Shown: piece by piece, positions 8,084 to 17,826 of the stretch
How the letters are laid out: every line of letters starts with the position of its first letter
Numbering within the stretch: the first letter of the stretch is position 1
NCBI GenBank assembly: GCA_035384565.1
Contig: DAOOIT010000012.1
Coordinates: 1-64,000, forward strand
DNA: 64,000 nt
Direction: 5' to 3'
From: Planctomycetota bacterium
Lineage (GTDB): Bacteria; Planctomycetota; PUPC01; DSUN01
The notes under the pieces: model-generated
Database searches by the model: none
What the model was told of the DNA's origin: nothing
Seen by the model: the letters and a program-made list of their open reading frames with translations, nothing else
Position numbers and translations under genes: made by a program

Positions 8084-11000
8084 CTACTTCTCCTTGGACA
8101 GACGGATGCGGTGGACGCGCACGGCGTCGTCCCGCGGGGCGACGGGGGGCGTCCAGAGGGGGGCCGGGCCGGCCGGGCGCCCGGTAAGCACCACATCGCC
8201 GAAGTAGGCCGGGGTGAAGCCCCGGACCATCAGCGCACGGTCACGATCGAGAATCATCCCCGGAGTGAGCGAAATGCACTTCACGGCGCGGTCGCCGTCG
8301 TCGTCGGTCACGGTGACGTTGAAGCCGAAGCGGAGACCAGGCTTGGGGTCCTCGATGCCCAGGTAGTCCCACGGAAGGGCCACCTCATAGACGGCGCCCG
8401 AGTTGTCCTCTTTCAGGCGCACGCGGTATTCGCCGCTGGGCTCGTCCTCGCCCTCGTCGTCGCGGCGCTCGTCCTTGCGCGTCAGCGCCAGCGTGAGCAG
8501 CAAGTCCCTGCTCGTGAAGCGGTAGCCGTAGCCGCCGTCGTTCTCGCAGTCCACCGAGATGATCAGCCCGTCGCCTATCCAGGTCTCTCCCTGGCTCGTG
8601 TACGTGCGGTGCACGTCGTCGGTCACGTCAACGGCGAAGTAGAAATAGCGGGCGTCCCAGCCCGTGTAGACGACGGCGGAGAGGTCGCTGGGCGAGCGCC
8701 AGCGGGCCTCCGAGATGGGGATGCCCTGCACCTCGTCAATGGCGGTCGGGTCGTCGAGGCGCGCCGCCAGGTCCGCGCGCCAGGGCTCGTCAATGGCGCC
8801 GTCAATGTTGGGCGGCACGGCCATGTGGGCGGCCTCGAACGTCGCCGGCGAGCGCGCGGCAAGGGACTCGCGGAGCGAGTTGAGCTGGTCCTTCAGCGTG
8901 GCGTAGTCGGAGGCGGAGAGCGCTTCGCTTGCGCACGCTCGGGCGAGCATGGCGATGGCGTGCCTCTCGTCGCCCCGCTGGTAAAGGGCCGTTGCAAGCG
9001 AGGCCAGAGCCGCCAGGTCGCCCGCCTCGGCCCTGGGGCCCAGGGCAGCGATGCGCTGGTCCAGCGCCTCGCGCTGCGAGGAGCCGAAGGCGAAGACCCC
9101 CCGGTCGGTGGCGAGCACGAGCAGGTCCTCGGCTAGTGCCGTGGAGAGTTCGCTGGCGCCCCTGGGCGACGCGTCGCCGAGGATGCGGCCCGTGGCGGCA
9201 TCCAGGAGGAAGGCGGTGCGCTGGCCCGCATGGCGCCCTGCGATGGCCACGAAGCGGTCTCCGACCGCCAGGGGCGATGGCTGCGCGACAGGCAACGGAG
9301 CCGCGCGCCAACGCTCGGCCAGGTTGCCCGGTTCCAATGCGCGGACGACCAACGCATTGTCGGTGTCGCGTTCCGCCACGTAGAGGGCGGCGGGCGTCAG
9401 CGCCGCATCGGTCAGCGAGCCGCCGAGCACGGTGCGGCGGCGGTGCACCTTGCCCGTGTCGGCCAGCAGCGAGACGATCTGCGCGTTGTGCAGGAAGCTG
9501 TCGGGCACGGCATAGGCGAAGCGGCCATCGTCGCTCGCCAGGATGCGGTTGATGCTGAAATCGAGGTGGGATTCCCACAGGCTCTTGCCCGCCCCCAGAT
9601 CGAGTGCGTGCACCGTGTGGTCGTCCACGACCACGTACAGCCTGCCTAGGGCCGGAACCCAGGCCGGGCGGTCGGTGAGCCTGGGCAGGCGGAAGGCGGC
9701 CTCGTCGCGGCGGAACCCGATGGTAAGGTCGGGCGTCCCATCCTGCTCCTTCACGCCGATGACGGCGGCGGGGCTTTCGGCGCAGGCCCAGACCCGCCCG
9801 TTGTGAACGAAGAGCCCCCTGGCGAGCAGCACCCGGGTGTCGAGCTGGCGGCTCCACGCTTTCCGGCCGTCGGCCAGGGCGAAGGCTCCCACTTGGCCGC
9901 CCGCGAGGCCCGCGTAGAGCGTCTGGCGCCCTGCCGCCAGGGCCACCACGCGGCGGTGCTCGGCCCGTCGGCGGGGCAGGGGCCTCCAGGGCGCTTCTTC
10001 CTCGGGATCGAGCCCTGGGGCGGGCGGTGGCCTGGGGGCCACCTTGGGCTCGGGCGGGGCCTCCGCGATGGTCTCCGCGAGCGCCACTGTCCAGCGCTCC
10101 ATCCCTGTGGCAGGGTCCAGCGCCCGCAACTGATCGAAGGCCGCAAGGATGAATTGGCCGCCCGCGAAAAGGGCGAGCCCATTCCAGTCATCCACCTCGC
10201 GCTGCCACACGAGCTGGCCTGTGTCGGCTCGGCGGCACTCGACGGCGTCGTAGGGTGTCGTGCGCTCGAAGCTGCGCCGCCCTGTGGCGAAGTAGATCAG
10301 CCCTGGAGGAGCGCCGGGCAGGGAGAGCACTTGCAGCCGCTGGTGTGCGATGCGCGTCTGGACCTGCCAGCGAGGCGACATGGGCTGCCCCGTCCCTGCG
10401 TCGCGGGAGAGCTCGGCGAACTTGGCTTCGAGGGCCGCCCGGGCCTCGGAGGCCGCGTCGGCGGGCATCGCTTGTGCGAGCGAGGCGAGGTGCGGCGCAA
10501 GGGCCTTGGCATTCGGCCTCGCGAGCAGGCGGAGCATGGCCTGCTCCGCCGCCGCACTGTTCGGAAACGTGCGGACGACCGCCTCGAGCGCCGCCTCGGT
10601 CTCCGCCTCAGCGAGCTGCTTCGCCGCGGCCGTCTCGATGGCTCGGTAGGGCGCGCGCCCCTGAGTGCGAATCATTCGGGCGATCTCCCCCGCCGCGAGG
10701 GCCTGCGCCGCAACGGTCAAGCCGCCTTCGATGCGGCATGGCGTCGCGCCGAACTCTGCGATGGTTCTGTGGTAAGCGGCAATGGCTTCCGCAGGGCGCC
10801 GCCGCTCCTCGTGGCGGCATGCGAGCGCGAGAAGGGCCGCCACGCCCCCTTGTGGTGTGTCGGCAAGCGTCGCGGACTTCGCGAGGGCGGTGTCGTCTCC
10901 CTGCTCACCCAACGCGCGCCAGGCCGCAAACAGGGCCTGACGGGCACGGCGCGCACTATCCTGGTCCTTTCGGGCGTCCGCGAGGCGATGGGCATTCTCA

Positions 11001-13174
11001 AGAAGTGGAATGGCCGCTTGCCATTCCCCGCGCTCCAGTTCGTGGAGTCCCGCAATGAGCGGCAGCAAGGGATCATTCGGGTCCTTATCGCGTCGTGGGG
11101 CGAGAGCGGCCAGGGTCCCTGCCCAGTCGCTGTAGGCGCAGAGGCGATCGCGGGTGGCCACGAGGAGCGCATGCTCCCCGACCGTCACGTTTCCGGGCGC
11201 CTCTCCCGGCTGCCAGAGACGCGCGGTGGCCAGCGTGCCGTCGGGGGTCTGGACCGCGAGGAGCGCCTTGCCCGTGGGAACATAGAGGCGCCCGCGGCAC
11301 AGAGCGGGCCACGCAGCCGCCGCGCCGGGCAACTCGATCTCCCACAGGCGCCGTCCCGTGAGCGCATCCAGGGCGGCCACGTGGCTCCCCACGGCGAAGG
11401 CGATGGCCTCGTCAACGCCGAGCAGATACCGGGCCCCCTGTCGCGGAGCCGACCAGGCAAGAGAGCCGCTCACCGCATCCAAGGCCAGGACGCTGGAAGC
11501 GTCCTGGGGCGCCAGAAGCACCATGCCCGTGGAGACAATGGGGGGGATGTTGGTCCAGCGCTCGTTGCGTTCGAGGACGCTGCGCCGCAGGTGCGTAGGG
11601 AACGAGGCGTAGCGATGCACCCAGCGGAGCGCCCCTGTAGCTGCGTCCACAGCGGCCACGGCGCCGAGGTTGGTGGCGTAGTAGACGGTGCCGCCCGATA
11701 CAGCCGGCGGGGCCGGTGTTGCCCCCATGCCGAGAAACGCCGGGATGCTGCGGGAGCAGGCGAACGTGCGCCAGAGTTCCTGCCCCGTCGCGGCGTCGAG
11801 AGCAACCAGGCTGGCTCGAGCCTCCTCCCCCAGGTGGGTGATGCCGACGTACACCCTTGCCCCAGCCACCACGGGCGGGGTCAGGAGGAGGGTGCTCTTT
11901 GCCCCCAGGGACTTGCCCGGCCTCCCCTTCGCCTTGCGTGGGGCATCTTTCTCCTCGGGTCCCCTCTGGGGGGGCTCCTCCGCGGGTTTCTCCTCGGGGG
12001 CTGGCTCGCGCCTCTCGTGAGCGAACATCTTGCGCCAGAGCAGGCGGCCAGTGGCCTCGTCGAACGCGGCAAGGCCCTGGGCCATGCGAACGAATGCCCG
12101 CCCGTCCGAGCACGCAACAGCGTGCAGTGTCTCGTCGAGGATGGGGGCTGGACCGTGCTCAGGTGCGTCGGGGAACAGCCAGGCGGGGGTTCCGGTCTCG
12201 AGATTCAATGCGTACACGCCGTCATGGTCCGCCAGGAATGCTCGGGGGCCCCGCACAGTTGCAATCATAGGCATGGCAATGGGATAGGGAGACTCGCCCG
12301 TGTCAGGGCTCTGGCTCCACGCGGCGGCGTGGGGGAGGGGGAAGCGCCAGGCCAACCCGCCCACATCCTCGAACCCAGCCGCCACCCTGGCGTGCGTGGC
12401 GTCCCCGCCCAACGCCGGCCACGAACCCAGCGGCGGCAAAGTAGGCGGCGTGACTTCGCGGCCAAGGAACGCGGCGACCGCGAGGTCCTCGCCAGCCACG
12501 CGAAGCATCTTCGCCGCGTACTGCGCGCGGAGGCGCTCGGCGATGGCCAGCGCCGCCCCCGTGTGGCCCAGCATCTTGTGGCAGACCCACATGCGGGCGA
12601 GAACCGAATGGAGGGGCACACTGGGCTCGGCGCACGCGTCCAGCAAGCGCCCCCAAGCCGACAGGGCGCCTACGAAGTCTGCACGCTCGAAGGCCAGCGA
12701 CCCGAGGGCCATCAATGCGTCGTCGCCCCACGAACTCGCAAGGTAGCGCAGGGCGACGGTCTCAAGCACCGAGACATCCCGCGCAGTCACGCCGCGGTCA
12801 AGCAGGGCTTTGGCGGGGGTGTCGTAGGCTTGGCGATAGGTCTCGAGCGCGGGGCGGGGAAGCTTGGCGAGTTCGAGGGCGGCGGCCTGCTGGACCGTCA
12901 GGTACACGGCGGGGCTGGTCTGCGACGCCACGAGGGGCTGCGCCCCCGCCTTACCTGCGTAATCAGCGACGCGCTGGTACGCCTCTACCGCCGCGCGCCA
13001 GTTGCCTGTGCGGGCCTCGGCGCGGGCCGTGGCGAGGAGCTTCTCGGCGTCGCGATCGGCCTCGAGGTAGAGCGACGTGTCGTCGCTCGGCGGCCGGGTC
13101 TCGGCAGCGTAGGAGTCGAGGCTGCTGAGAGCCAGGCAAACGCCGCTAATGGCGGAAAATGTCCTCCGCAGCAC
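8084..13174 (-). CDS. Giant exported PQQ-type beta-propeller protein with CBM9-like C-terminus
   Basis: About 1696 residues. A signal peptide is followed by a helical TPR-like segment (about 40-240), a first PQQ-like beta-propeller (240-640), a second helical/TPR segment (650-880) and a second propeller (900-1330). The C-terminal domain (about 1450-1690) resembles CBM9/DOMON-type modules (NIDGAIDEPWRAD, then YFYFAVDVTDD). The propeller repeats show many LxALDAxTG units. Known PQQ-repeat proteins are quinoprotein dehydrogenases or BamB-like scaffolds; I see no dehydrogenase catalytic signature, so a scaffold or ligand-binding role is more likely. The start is taken as GTG at 13174, with GAGG 8 nt upstream and the signal peptide directly after; an in-frame upstream start would extend across the predicted promoter. 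Confidence 0.8.
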   Translation of the reverse strand: MLRRTFSAISGVCLALSSLDSYAAETRPPSDDTSLYLEADRDAEKLLATARAEARTGNWRAAVEAYQRVADYAGKAGAQPLVASQTSPAVYLTVQQAAALELAKLPRPALETYRQAYDTPAKALLDRGVTARDVSVLETVALRYLASSWGDDALMALGSLAFERADFVGALSAWGRLLDACAEPSVPLHSVLARMWVCHKMLGHTGAALAIAERLRAQYAAKMLRVAGEDLAVAAFLGREVTPPTLPPLGSWPALGGDATHARVAAGFEDVGGLAWRFPLPHAAAWSQSPDTGESPYPIAMPMIATVRGPRAFLADHDGVYALNLETGTPAWLFPDAPEHGPAPILDETLHAVACSDGRAFVRMAQGLAAFDEATGRLLWRKMFAHERREPAPEEKPAEEPPQRGPEEKDAPRKAKGRPGKSLGAKSTLLLTPPVVAGARVYVGITHLGEEARASLVALDAATGQELWRTFACSRSIPAFLGMGATPAPPAVSGGTVYYATNLGAVAAVDAATGALRWVHRYASFPTHLRRSVLERNERWTNIPPIVSTGMVLLAPQDASSVLALDAVSGSLAWSAPRQGARYLLGVDEAIAFAVGSHVAALDALTGRRLWEIELPGAAAAWPALCRGRLYVPTGKALLAVQTPDGTLATARLWQPGEAPGNVTVGEHALLVATRDRLCAYSDWAGTLAALAPRRDKDPNDPLLPLIAGLHELERGEWQAAIPLLENAHRLADARKDQDSARRARQALFAAWRALGEQGDDTALAKSATLADTPQGGVAALLALACRHEERRRPAEAIAAYHRTIAEFGATPCRIEGGLTVAAQALAAGEIARMIRTQGRAPYRAIETAAAKQLAEAETEAALEAVVRTFPNSAAAEQAMLRLLARPNAKALAPHLASLAQAMPADAASEARAALEAKFAELSRDAGTGQPMSPRWQVQTRIAHQRLQVLSLPGAPPGLIYFATGRRSFERTTPYDAVECRRADTGQLVWQREVDDWNGLALFAGGQFILAAFDQLRALDPATGMERWTVALAETIAEAPPEPKVAPRPPPAPGLDPEEEAPWRPLPRRRAEHRRVVALAAGRQTLYAGLAGGQVGAFALADGRKAWSRQLDTRVLLARGLFVHNGRVWACAESPAAVIGVKEQDGTPDLTIGFRRDEAAFRLPRLTDRPAWVPALGRLYVVVDDHTVHALDLGAGKSLWESHLDFSINRILASDDGRFAYAVPDSFLHNAQIVSLLADTGKVHRRRTVLGGSLTDAALTPAALYVAERDTDNALVVRALEPGNLAERWRAAPLPVAQPSPLAVGDRFVAIAGRHAGQRTAFLLDAATGRILGDASPRGASELSTALAEDLLVLATDRGVFAFGSSQREALDQRIAALGPRAEAGDLAALASLATALYQRGDERHAIAMLARACASEALSASDYATLKDQLNSLRESLAARSPATFEAAHMAVPPNIDGAIDEPWRADLAARLDDPTAIDEVQGIPISEARWRSPSDLSAVVYTGWDARYFYFAVDVTDDVHRTYTSQGETWIGDGLIISVDCENDGGYGYRFTSRDLLLTLALTRKDERRDDEGEDEPSGEYRVRLKEDNSGAVYEVALPWDYLGIEDPKPGLRFGFNVTVTDDDGDRAVKCISLTPGMILDRDRALMVRGFTPAYFGDVVLTGRPAGPAPLWTPPVAPRDDAVRVHRIRLSKEK

Positions 13175-13232
13175 AACTTCATCCTCAGTAGCCGAGGGGG
13201 AGTACAGCGGAACAGCTTGCATTCCCGCTTGG

Positions 13233-13262
13233 AGTATACCATAATCATGAAGCGGCAATCAA
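13233..13262 (-). promoter_or_regulatory. Predicted promoter of the PQQ/S41/NPCBM operon
   Basis: On the minus strand, TTGATT (13257-13262), 18 bp, TATACT (13233-13238). The predicted start lies about 50 nt upstream of the GTG start of the PQQ-propeller gene. It is divergent from the pilus promoter 70 bp away. Confidence 0.6.
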
Positions 13263-13332
13263 CTGTTTTCACCGCAGGATGGGGAGCTGCCCAAACTCGG
13301 GGAGGAGCGACAGAACTTCAACGAAACACCCC

Positions 13333-13360
13333 TTGACACAGCCTGGGTCGGGGGTATACT
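13333..13360 (+). promoter_or_regulatory. Predicted promoter of the Tad pilus operon
   Basis: TTGACA (13333-13338), 16 bp, TATACT (13355-13360), giving a leader of about 50 nt before the first pilin ATG. Confidence 0.7.
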
Positions 13361-13416
13361 AACAATGAGCGGGTGCAGACACCAAGTCAGCGAGACTCAG
13401 CGACTTAGGGCAATCT

Positions 13417-13605
13417 ATGGCGAGACGAGTGATGAACTTGGCTGGTGCCCTTCTGTCGAGCGAGCGCGCCCAGGTCACGGTGGAGTACGCGCTGGTGGTG
13501 TCGGTGGTGGCGGCCCTGCTGATGGGCGTTTCAGCCATGGTAGTCAGCGGGCTGTCGAACCACTACAGGGAGATAACGTCCGTGGTGTGCCTGCCGCTGC
13601 CGTAG
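13417..13605 (+). CDS. Flp-type (type IVb) pilin
   Basis: A 62-residue Flp-like prepilin. A short basic leader precedes QVTVEYALVVSVVAALLMG: a hydrophobic helix with Glu at +5 and Tyr at +6 of the predicted mature protein, the Flp hallmark. The residue before the cleavage point is Ala (RA|QVTVEY), where Gly is usual. First gene of the tad operon, so it probably encodes the most abundant product or the major pilin. The ribosome-binding site is weak; a second in-frame ATG five codons later would give a shorter leader. Confidence 0.8.
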   Translation: MARRVMNLAGALLSSERAQVTVEYALVVSVVAALLMGVSAMVVSGLSNHYREITSVVCLPLP

Positions 13606-13635
13606 GTGGCGGGCCCTTTTTCAAGGAGGTCGAGT

Positions 13636-13881
13636 ATGGGCTTTGGGCGTTGGCGTAGGCGGGGCCAGTCCACGACAGAATACATTCTGATCGTGGTGCT
13701 GGTTGCGGTGCTGTCGATCGGAATCATCACCGTCTTCGGCAACCAGATCCGCGACCTGTTCAGGGTCTCGACTGAGCGCCTGGGCGGTGACGACAGCTCG
13801 ACGCTGGATTCCGGGATCACCGACAGCGCGCAGGGGCAAGTCAGAAAAGGCCTCCCCGATCTCAAGGACAGTGGGCCGTAG
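13636..13881 (+). CDS. Second Flp-like pilin
   Basis: An 81-residue prepilin-like protein. The leader MGFGRWRRRG ends in Gly, and the mature part starts QSTTEYILIVVLVAVLSIG, exactly the G|x4-E-Y Flp prepilin signature. A polar tail (about 35-81) rich in Asp/Ser extends beyond normal Flp length, so this could be a minor pilin or a TadE-like pseudopilin. The start at 13636 is fixed by AAGGAGG 7 nt upstream and discards an upstream in-frame extension. It lies 30 bp after the first pilin. Confidence 0.8.
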   Translation: MGFGRWRRRGQSTTEYILIVVLVAVLSIGIITVFGNQIRDLFRVSTERLGGDDSSTLDSGITDSAQGQVRKGLPDLKDSGP

Positions 13882-13964
13882 CACAGGGTGCGGCGCCACG
13901 AGCTTCCGGCGAGGCTGCTGCGCAGAGCGCGTGTCCGCCTCGCCTCACAGGCTGAGTCTACAGC

Positions 13965-14000
13965 CGGTTCCCGGCGGCGCTCCGACGTCGCCGGGAGCCG
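13965..14000. terminator. Stem-loop between pilins and prepilin peptidase
   Basis: Arms 13965-13976 and 13989-14000 pair over 12 bp (one G-U) around a 12-nt loop. It occupies a 147-bp gap inside the pilus operon and has no T-run. An attenuator or mRNA-processing site that keeps pilin mRNA above downstream mRNA is a reasonable guess. Confidence 0.4.
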
Positions 14001-14028
14001 AAGCTGAGGGCGGCGGCAACCGCACTGT

Positions 14029-14649
14029 GTGGGTGCCTTGCAGGAAGCGAACACCGTGCTGAGCACCCTGGACGCGGCGCGTGAGATTCTGCTGTTGGCG
14101 GTCCTCGTGATTGCCGCATATACGGATCTCGCGTGGGGGAAGGTGTACAACTGGGCGACGCTGCCGGCGATTGCTGCCGGCCTGATGCTGGGCTACATCC
14201 TGGGCGGGGTGGGCAGCCTGGCGCAGACGGTGCCGAGCGCTGCGGCAGCAGCGGCGACGGGCGAGTCAACGAGGGGCTTCTGCCTGCTCGACAGCGTGTT
14301 GGGGATCGTGCTGGCGGGCGGCATCTTCGGGGTGTTCTTTCTCTATGGGGCGTTCGGGGCCGCCGATGTGAAGCTGGCCTGCGCGATCGGCGCCCTGAAG
14401 GGCTGGTACTTCGCGGTGCTGGCCATTGGCGCGTCGGCGCTGGTCGGCGGAGTGCTGGCGCTGGGCGTGCTGATCTGGAAGGGGCAGCTCCGCAGGGGGC
14501 TGCGGGACTCCTTGGCCGCGGTGCTGCGGCCCGGGAAGTTCGCGCGGCGCCAGCAGGAGCAGACCCCGGCGCGGCTCACCGTGCCCTACTGCTTCGCGAT
14601 CAGCGTGGGCACGTTGTGGGTGTGGCTGGCGAGGGCCGGTGTGTTCTGA
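14029..14649 (+). CDS. Prepilin peptidase, A24 family (TadV/CpaA-type)
   Basis: A 206-residue inner-membrane aspartic peptidase that removes prepilin leaders. It has five to six hydrophobic segments. The two catalytic aspartates are in AYTDLAWGKVYN (about residue 31) and in the signature GAADVKLACAIGALKGW (about residue 110). The N-methylation domain of large PilD enzymes is absent, as in the Tad-type peptidases. The annotated start is GTG; a second GTG nine codons in is also possible, as neither has a strong ribosome-binding site. Its expected substrates are the neighbouring pilins and TadE-like proteins. Confidence 0.88.
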   Translation: MGALQEANTVLSTLDAAREILLLAVLVIAAYTDLAWGKVYNWATLPAIAAGLMLGYILGGVGSLAQTVPSAAAAAATGESTRGFCLLDSVLGIVLAGGIFGVFFLYGAFGAADVKLACAIGALKGWYFAVLAIGASALVGGVLALGVLIWKGQLRRGLRDSLAAVLRPGKFARRQQEQTPARLTVPYCFAISVGTLWVWLARAGVF

Positions 14650-14707
14650 GAGGGGCGACAGGAGCAACGGGCGCCGAGGCGGGTGAGGCTGCCGAGCGCC
14701 GGCAACC

Positions 14708-15289
14708 ATGTGTATCCTTCGCGACCAGCGCGGCCAGGTGATGGTCGAAACGGCCATCGCGTTCCCAATCCAGATGCTGATGACGCTCGCCGTCATGCAG
14801 TTCTGCCTCCTGGCGGTGGGCAAACAGGTGGTGAATTACGCCGCGCACGCGGCCGCCCGGGCTGCTCTGGTAGGCGACGACCCGCAGCGCGCCGCCGAGA
14901 TCGTGTGCAGCCCCATCGCCGGCTCGAACTGCACGGGGGGCAGCGCGACCCCGATCTTCATGCCCGGTTGGGGCAACCTCCCGAAGTCCATCCAGTCCCA
15001 ACTCAAAACGACCACGAGCGTGCTCAATCCCCTGGACGACGGGGACAAGATGGTCAGCGTGGAGGTGCAGCATGAGTTCGAGCTCATCCTCCCGTTCATC
15101 AGTGCGACGCCGTTCCCGAACTGGCATCCGATCTGGGGCAAGATTGTGAAGCTCGGCCCGCGCGGGGTCGTCCACAAGGTGCTCACGCAGACCGTCAGCA
15201 TCCCGCAACCCTGGGATGGCGACCTCGTGGGTGTGAGGGGGCATGAGATCATCCCCGACGTAACGTCGGACGGAAGCGGCAGCCCATAG
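14708..15289 (+). CDS. TadE-like pseudopilin
   Basis: A 193-residue protein with the TadE architecture: a short basic leader ending RDQRG, then QVMVETAIAFPIQMLMTLAV with Glu at +5 of a predicted G|Q cleavage site, followed by a soluble domain containing one Cys pair (about 73/81). TadE proteins are minor pseudopilins processed by the prepilin peptidase and needed for Flp pilus assembly. It has the same orientation as, and lies 58 bp after, the peptidase gene. Confidence 0.75.
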   Translation: MCILRDQRGQVMVETAIAFPIQMLMTLAVMQFCLLAVGKQVVNYAAHAAARAALVGDDPQRAAEIVCSPIAGSNCTGGSATPIFMPGWGNLPKSIQSQLKTTTSVLNPLDDGDKMVSVEVQHEFELILPFISATPFPNWHPIWGKIVKLGPRGVVHKVLTQTVSIPQPWDGDLVGVRGHEIIPDVTSDGSGSP

Positions 15290-15343
15290 GGCGCGCGGGA
15301 GTTCATCGTCGGAACCGAGGCCCGTAGCTGGAAGGCGACAGGC

Positions 15344-17752
15344 ATGCGACTCACGCTCAAGAAGCTGGCGTCGGACGAGCGGGGCCAGGCGCTGGTATTC
15401 GGCGCCTTGACTCTCTTCATGGTGGCGGCGTCGGTGATCTTTGTCGCCGACTCCGGCATGGTCACCAGCACCCGGATCCAGGTGCAGAACGCCGCCGACG
15501 AGTGCGCGTACGCCGGCTGCCTCTACGAGGCCAACGTCATCAGCTCCATCGCCTATCTGAACGAAGCCATGGCCTATCTCTACTATGATGGAGTCCGTTA
15601 TGCGGCCAATACCACCATGTTGGGGGTGCTGGCCGGGCTGAAGCGCTGGGGGCCCCCGTTCCCCAGCGACGACCTGGTCTACAAGGACGGTCCCGACAAC
15701 CCCTTCGGCGACGCCGACCCGCCCGACTACACGGGCGACGTGGTGGCGCACTACGACGCCGCCTATGCGCGCGCCAAGGAGTGGATCCCGCAGATCGAGC
15801 AGACGCTCAACATGTTCGCCCGCTGGGAGTGGGGCATGGCGCTCGCCTGCGCCGAGCTCGTGAAGATGGAGATCCATCGCACGGCCCTCAAGCACAACAT
15901 CGAGGCCGTGGCTATCTATCCGGATGTGGACTTCTTCCCGGGGAATGGCGTGCAGTTCGACCTTCACATCCTCAAGCTCATGGAGGGCGGTGAGCACGTC
16001 GGCTGGCGCGTCTGGACCGACGACCCGCCCTTCTACGCCGAGGCGCGCAAGCTCGGCCCCTTCCATTGGCTCATCACCAACACCGACCGCAAGACCTATG
16101 AGATTCAGCGGATCAGCGACACCACCTACCGCGTCAAGAGCGACGATCAGGACGTCACGGTCGAGCGGATCAACGACCGGCACATCAAGCTCAAGCTCAT
16201 CCAGCAGGACAACACCGGCACCACGCAGACGAACGTGGACGCCCAGTACCTCCAGGGCCTCGGCTGGGCCGTGGCGATGAGCAGCGACGACTACTCGGTG
16301 AGCTACGTGCCGATGACCAACGGCGGCTTCCAGATCAGCGTCACGAACAATAAGACGGGGCAAAGCGGCTCCGCAGGCGTCCGCCGCGACCCGGCCACCG
16401 GCAACCTCCAGCAGTGGAACGGCTCGCAGTGGAACGATGTGCCCGGCCAGAACGACACCGTCACCGTTGGCGGAGTGCGCATCCCGGTCCAGGTTGATAC
16501 CCGCATCAACCTCGGCCAGAACACCTGGTTCAACATCCCCAACGAATTGCATCTCAAAGACATCACGTACCTGATCCCCAACGTCTTCCAGATGCAGAAC
16601 ATCTGGGTCACGCTGCTCCAAGACAGTTGTCGGATTGATGCATTCATAGACATCCGCACGCCCGGCGGCAGCCGGCGCCTGCGCTTCACCATCGAGGAGA
16701 ACGACCCCGAGTTCCTCACCGTCTACGGCCTCATGGGCATCAACTACCGAGTGCCCGGCAACACGACCTGCAAATGGTTCGCCAGCGCCGACGGCGACGA
16801 GCGCGACCGCATGTGCCGCGACTGCCAGCTCCTCGAGCGCCGTTGCGACACCCCCGAGAGCGAAGAGACCGAATGGACCTATCAGTACCGCCTCGGGAAG
16901 CCGTACTTCATCAAGGAGGACCTGCGCCGGTTCGCTCACCATGCCCTGTGTGACCGCGACCCGTGGGCCCGCGCCAACAACTTCACCTATCCCCAGTGGA
17001 CCGAGTGGTACGACGTCGCTCAGGGCGCGCCCAATGGCACCGACTACTACCAGACCCGGCCCCAGTGGGGCGCCCCGGCCAACTACGACTTCGACGGCGA
17101 CGGGCGGAACGACTCGGTGCGCATCTACGCCTCCGACCACGGCGCCCTCACCCGCGATGACACACGCTCCTTCGACCCGTGGTACCAGCAGGTCAAGCCC
17201 TGGCAACTCCGCGACGTGGCCGAAGCGTCCCTGCGCTATGCGCCCCCCATCCGCCTGAGCGAGGACTTCTTCTACTATGCCCTCACCGTGGGCTGCTGGA
17301 AGAGCCGCTTCGACCGCCAGAGCACCCCGCTCACACTCTTCCGGAACCCCCCTTGGGGTTACATTGGCGTGGCCAGCGCACGGGCAGGATTCCTCGAACT
17401 CCGCAGCGACGACACCGACCCCGCGCCCCATTACCGGTTCACCTGGAAGTGGCCCAGCCAGGTCGAGGACTTCGTGAACGCGGGCTACGAGAACCTCTAC
17501 GAGCCGGTCTGGACCTCTCATCTGTGGCCGATCAGCGACGCCATCCGCAGCGAGCACCTCGATGCCTACGTGGACAACCAGACGGGTCTCTCGTATCTCC
17601 TCTATGGCCTCATGCACACCCACTGGTACGAGCCGCGGCGACCCGACCAACTCGGCGAAGAGCCGCGTCTGCGCACCGACGTGAACCACGCACTCGGGCA
17701 GATGAACCTCAACACCGACGACCCCCGCATCGGAGAAGTGACCAAGCACTGA
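15344..17752 (+). CDS. TadG-like envelope protein, very large
   Basis: An 802-residue protein with a single N-terminal membrane segment (about 20-40) after DERGQALVFGAL, the start typical of TadG-like proteins (putative Flp pilus-assembly TadE/G-like). The rest is a long soluble region with conserved-looking aromatic and charged stretches and a cysteine cluster CRDCQLLERRC near 487. Most TadG proteins are 350-500 residues and carry a vWA domain; I see no clear MIDAS motif. It probably sits in the periplasm, anchored in the inner membrane, but its role is inferred from position and N-terminus only. Confidence 0.65.
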   Translation: MRLTLKKLASDERGQALVFGALTLFMVAASVIFVADSGMVTSTRIQVQNAADECAYAGCLYEANVISSIAYLNEAMAYLYYDGVRYAANTTMLGVLAGLKRWGPPFPSDDLVYKDGPDNPFGDADPPDYTGDVVAHYDAAYARAKEWIPQIEQTLNMFARWEWGMALACAELVKMEIHRTALKHNIEAVAIYPDVDFFPGNGVQFDLHILKLMEGGEHVGWRVWTDDPPFYAEARKLGPFHWLITNTDRKTYEIQRISDTTYRVKSDDQDVTVERINDRHIKLKLIQQDNTGTTQTNVDAQYLQGLGWAVAMSSDDYSVSYVPMTNGGFQISVTNNKTGQSGSAGVRRDPATGNLQQWNGSQWNDVPGQNDTVTVGGVRIPVQVDTRINLGQNTWFNIPNELHLKDITYLIPNVFQMQNIWVTLLQDSCRIDAFIDIRTPGGSRRLRFTIEENDPEFLTVYGLMGINYRVPGNTTCKWFASADGDERDRMCRDCQLLERRCDTPESEETEWTYQYRLGKPYFIKEDLRRFAHHALCDRDPWARANNFTYPQWTEWYDVAQGAPNGTDYYQTRPQWGAPANYDFDGDGRNDSVRIYASDHGALTRDDTRSFDPWYQQVKPWQLRDVAEASLRYAPPIRLSEDFFYYALTVGCWKSRFDRQSTPLTLFRNPPWGYIGVASARAGFLELRSDDTDPAPHYRFTWKWPSQVEDFVNAGYENLYEPVWTSHLWPISDAIRSEHLDAYVDNQTGLSYLLYGLMHTHWYEPRRPDQLGEEPRLRTDVNHALGQMNLNTDDPRIGEVTKH

Positions 17753-17826
17753 CCGATGGCGGGCTGGTGACTGCGGGGCTTGAACCAAGGGGCGAGTGAA
17801 CCAGGGCAAGGATTAGGTGCCAACCG

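Noticed and set aside
5854..8187. Long plus-strand frame opposite the S41 protease gene
   Set aside because: No motifs; the minus strand has intact catalytic, PDZ and signal-peptide features.
9803..13336. Very long plus-strand open frame (about 1177 codons) antisense to the PQQ-propeller gene
   Set aside because: It is low-complexity Arg/Gly/Pro/His-rich with no family motifs and lies opposite a gene with clear domains; high G+C at third positions creates such shadows.
14600..17809. Long minus-strand open frame (about 1069 codons) opposite the TadE/TadG-like genes
   Set aside because: Val/Gly/Glu/His-rich composition without motifs; the plus strand has prepilin signatures and operon spacing.
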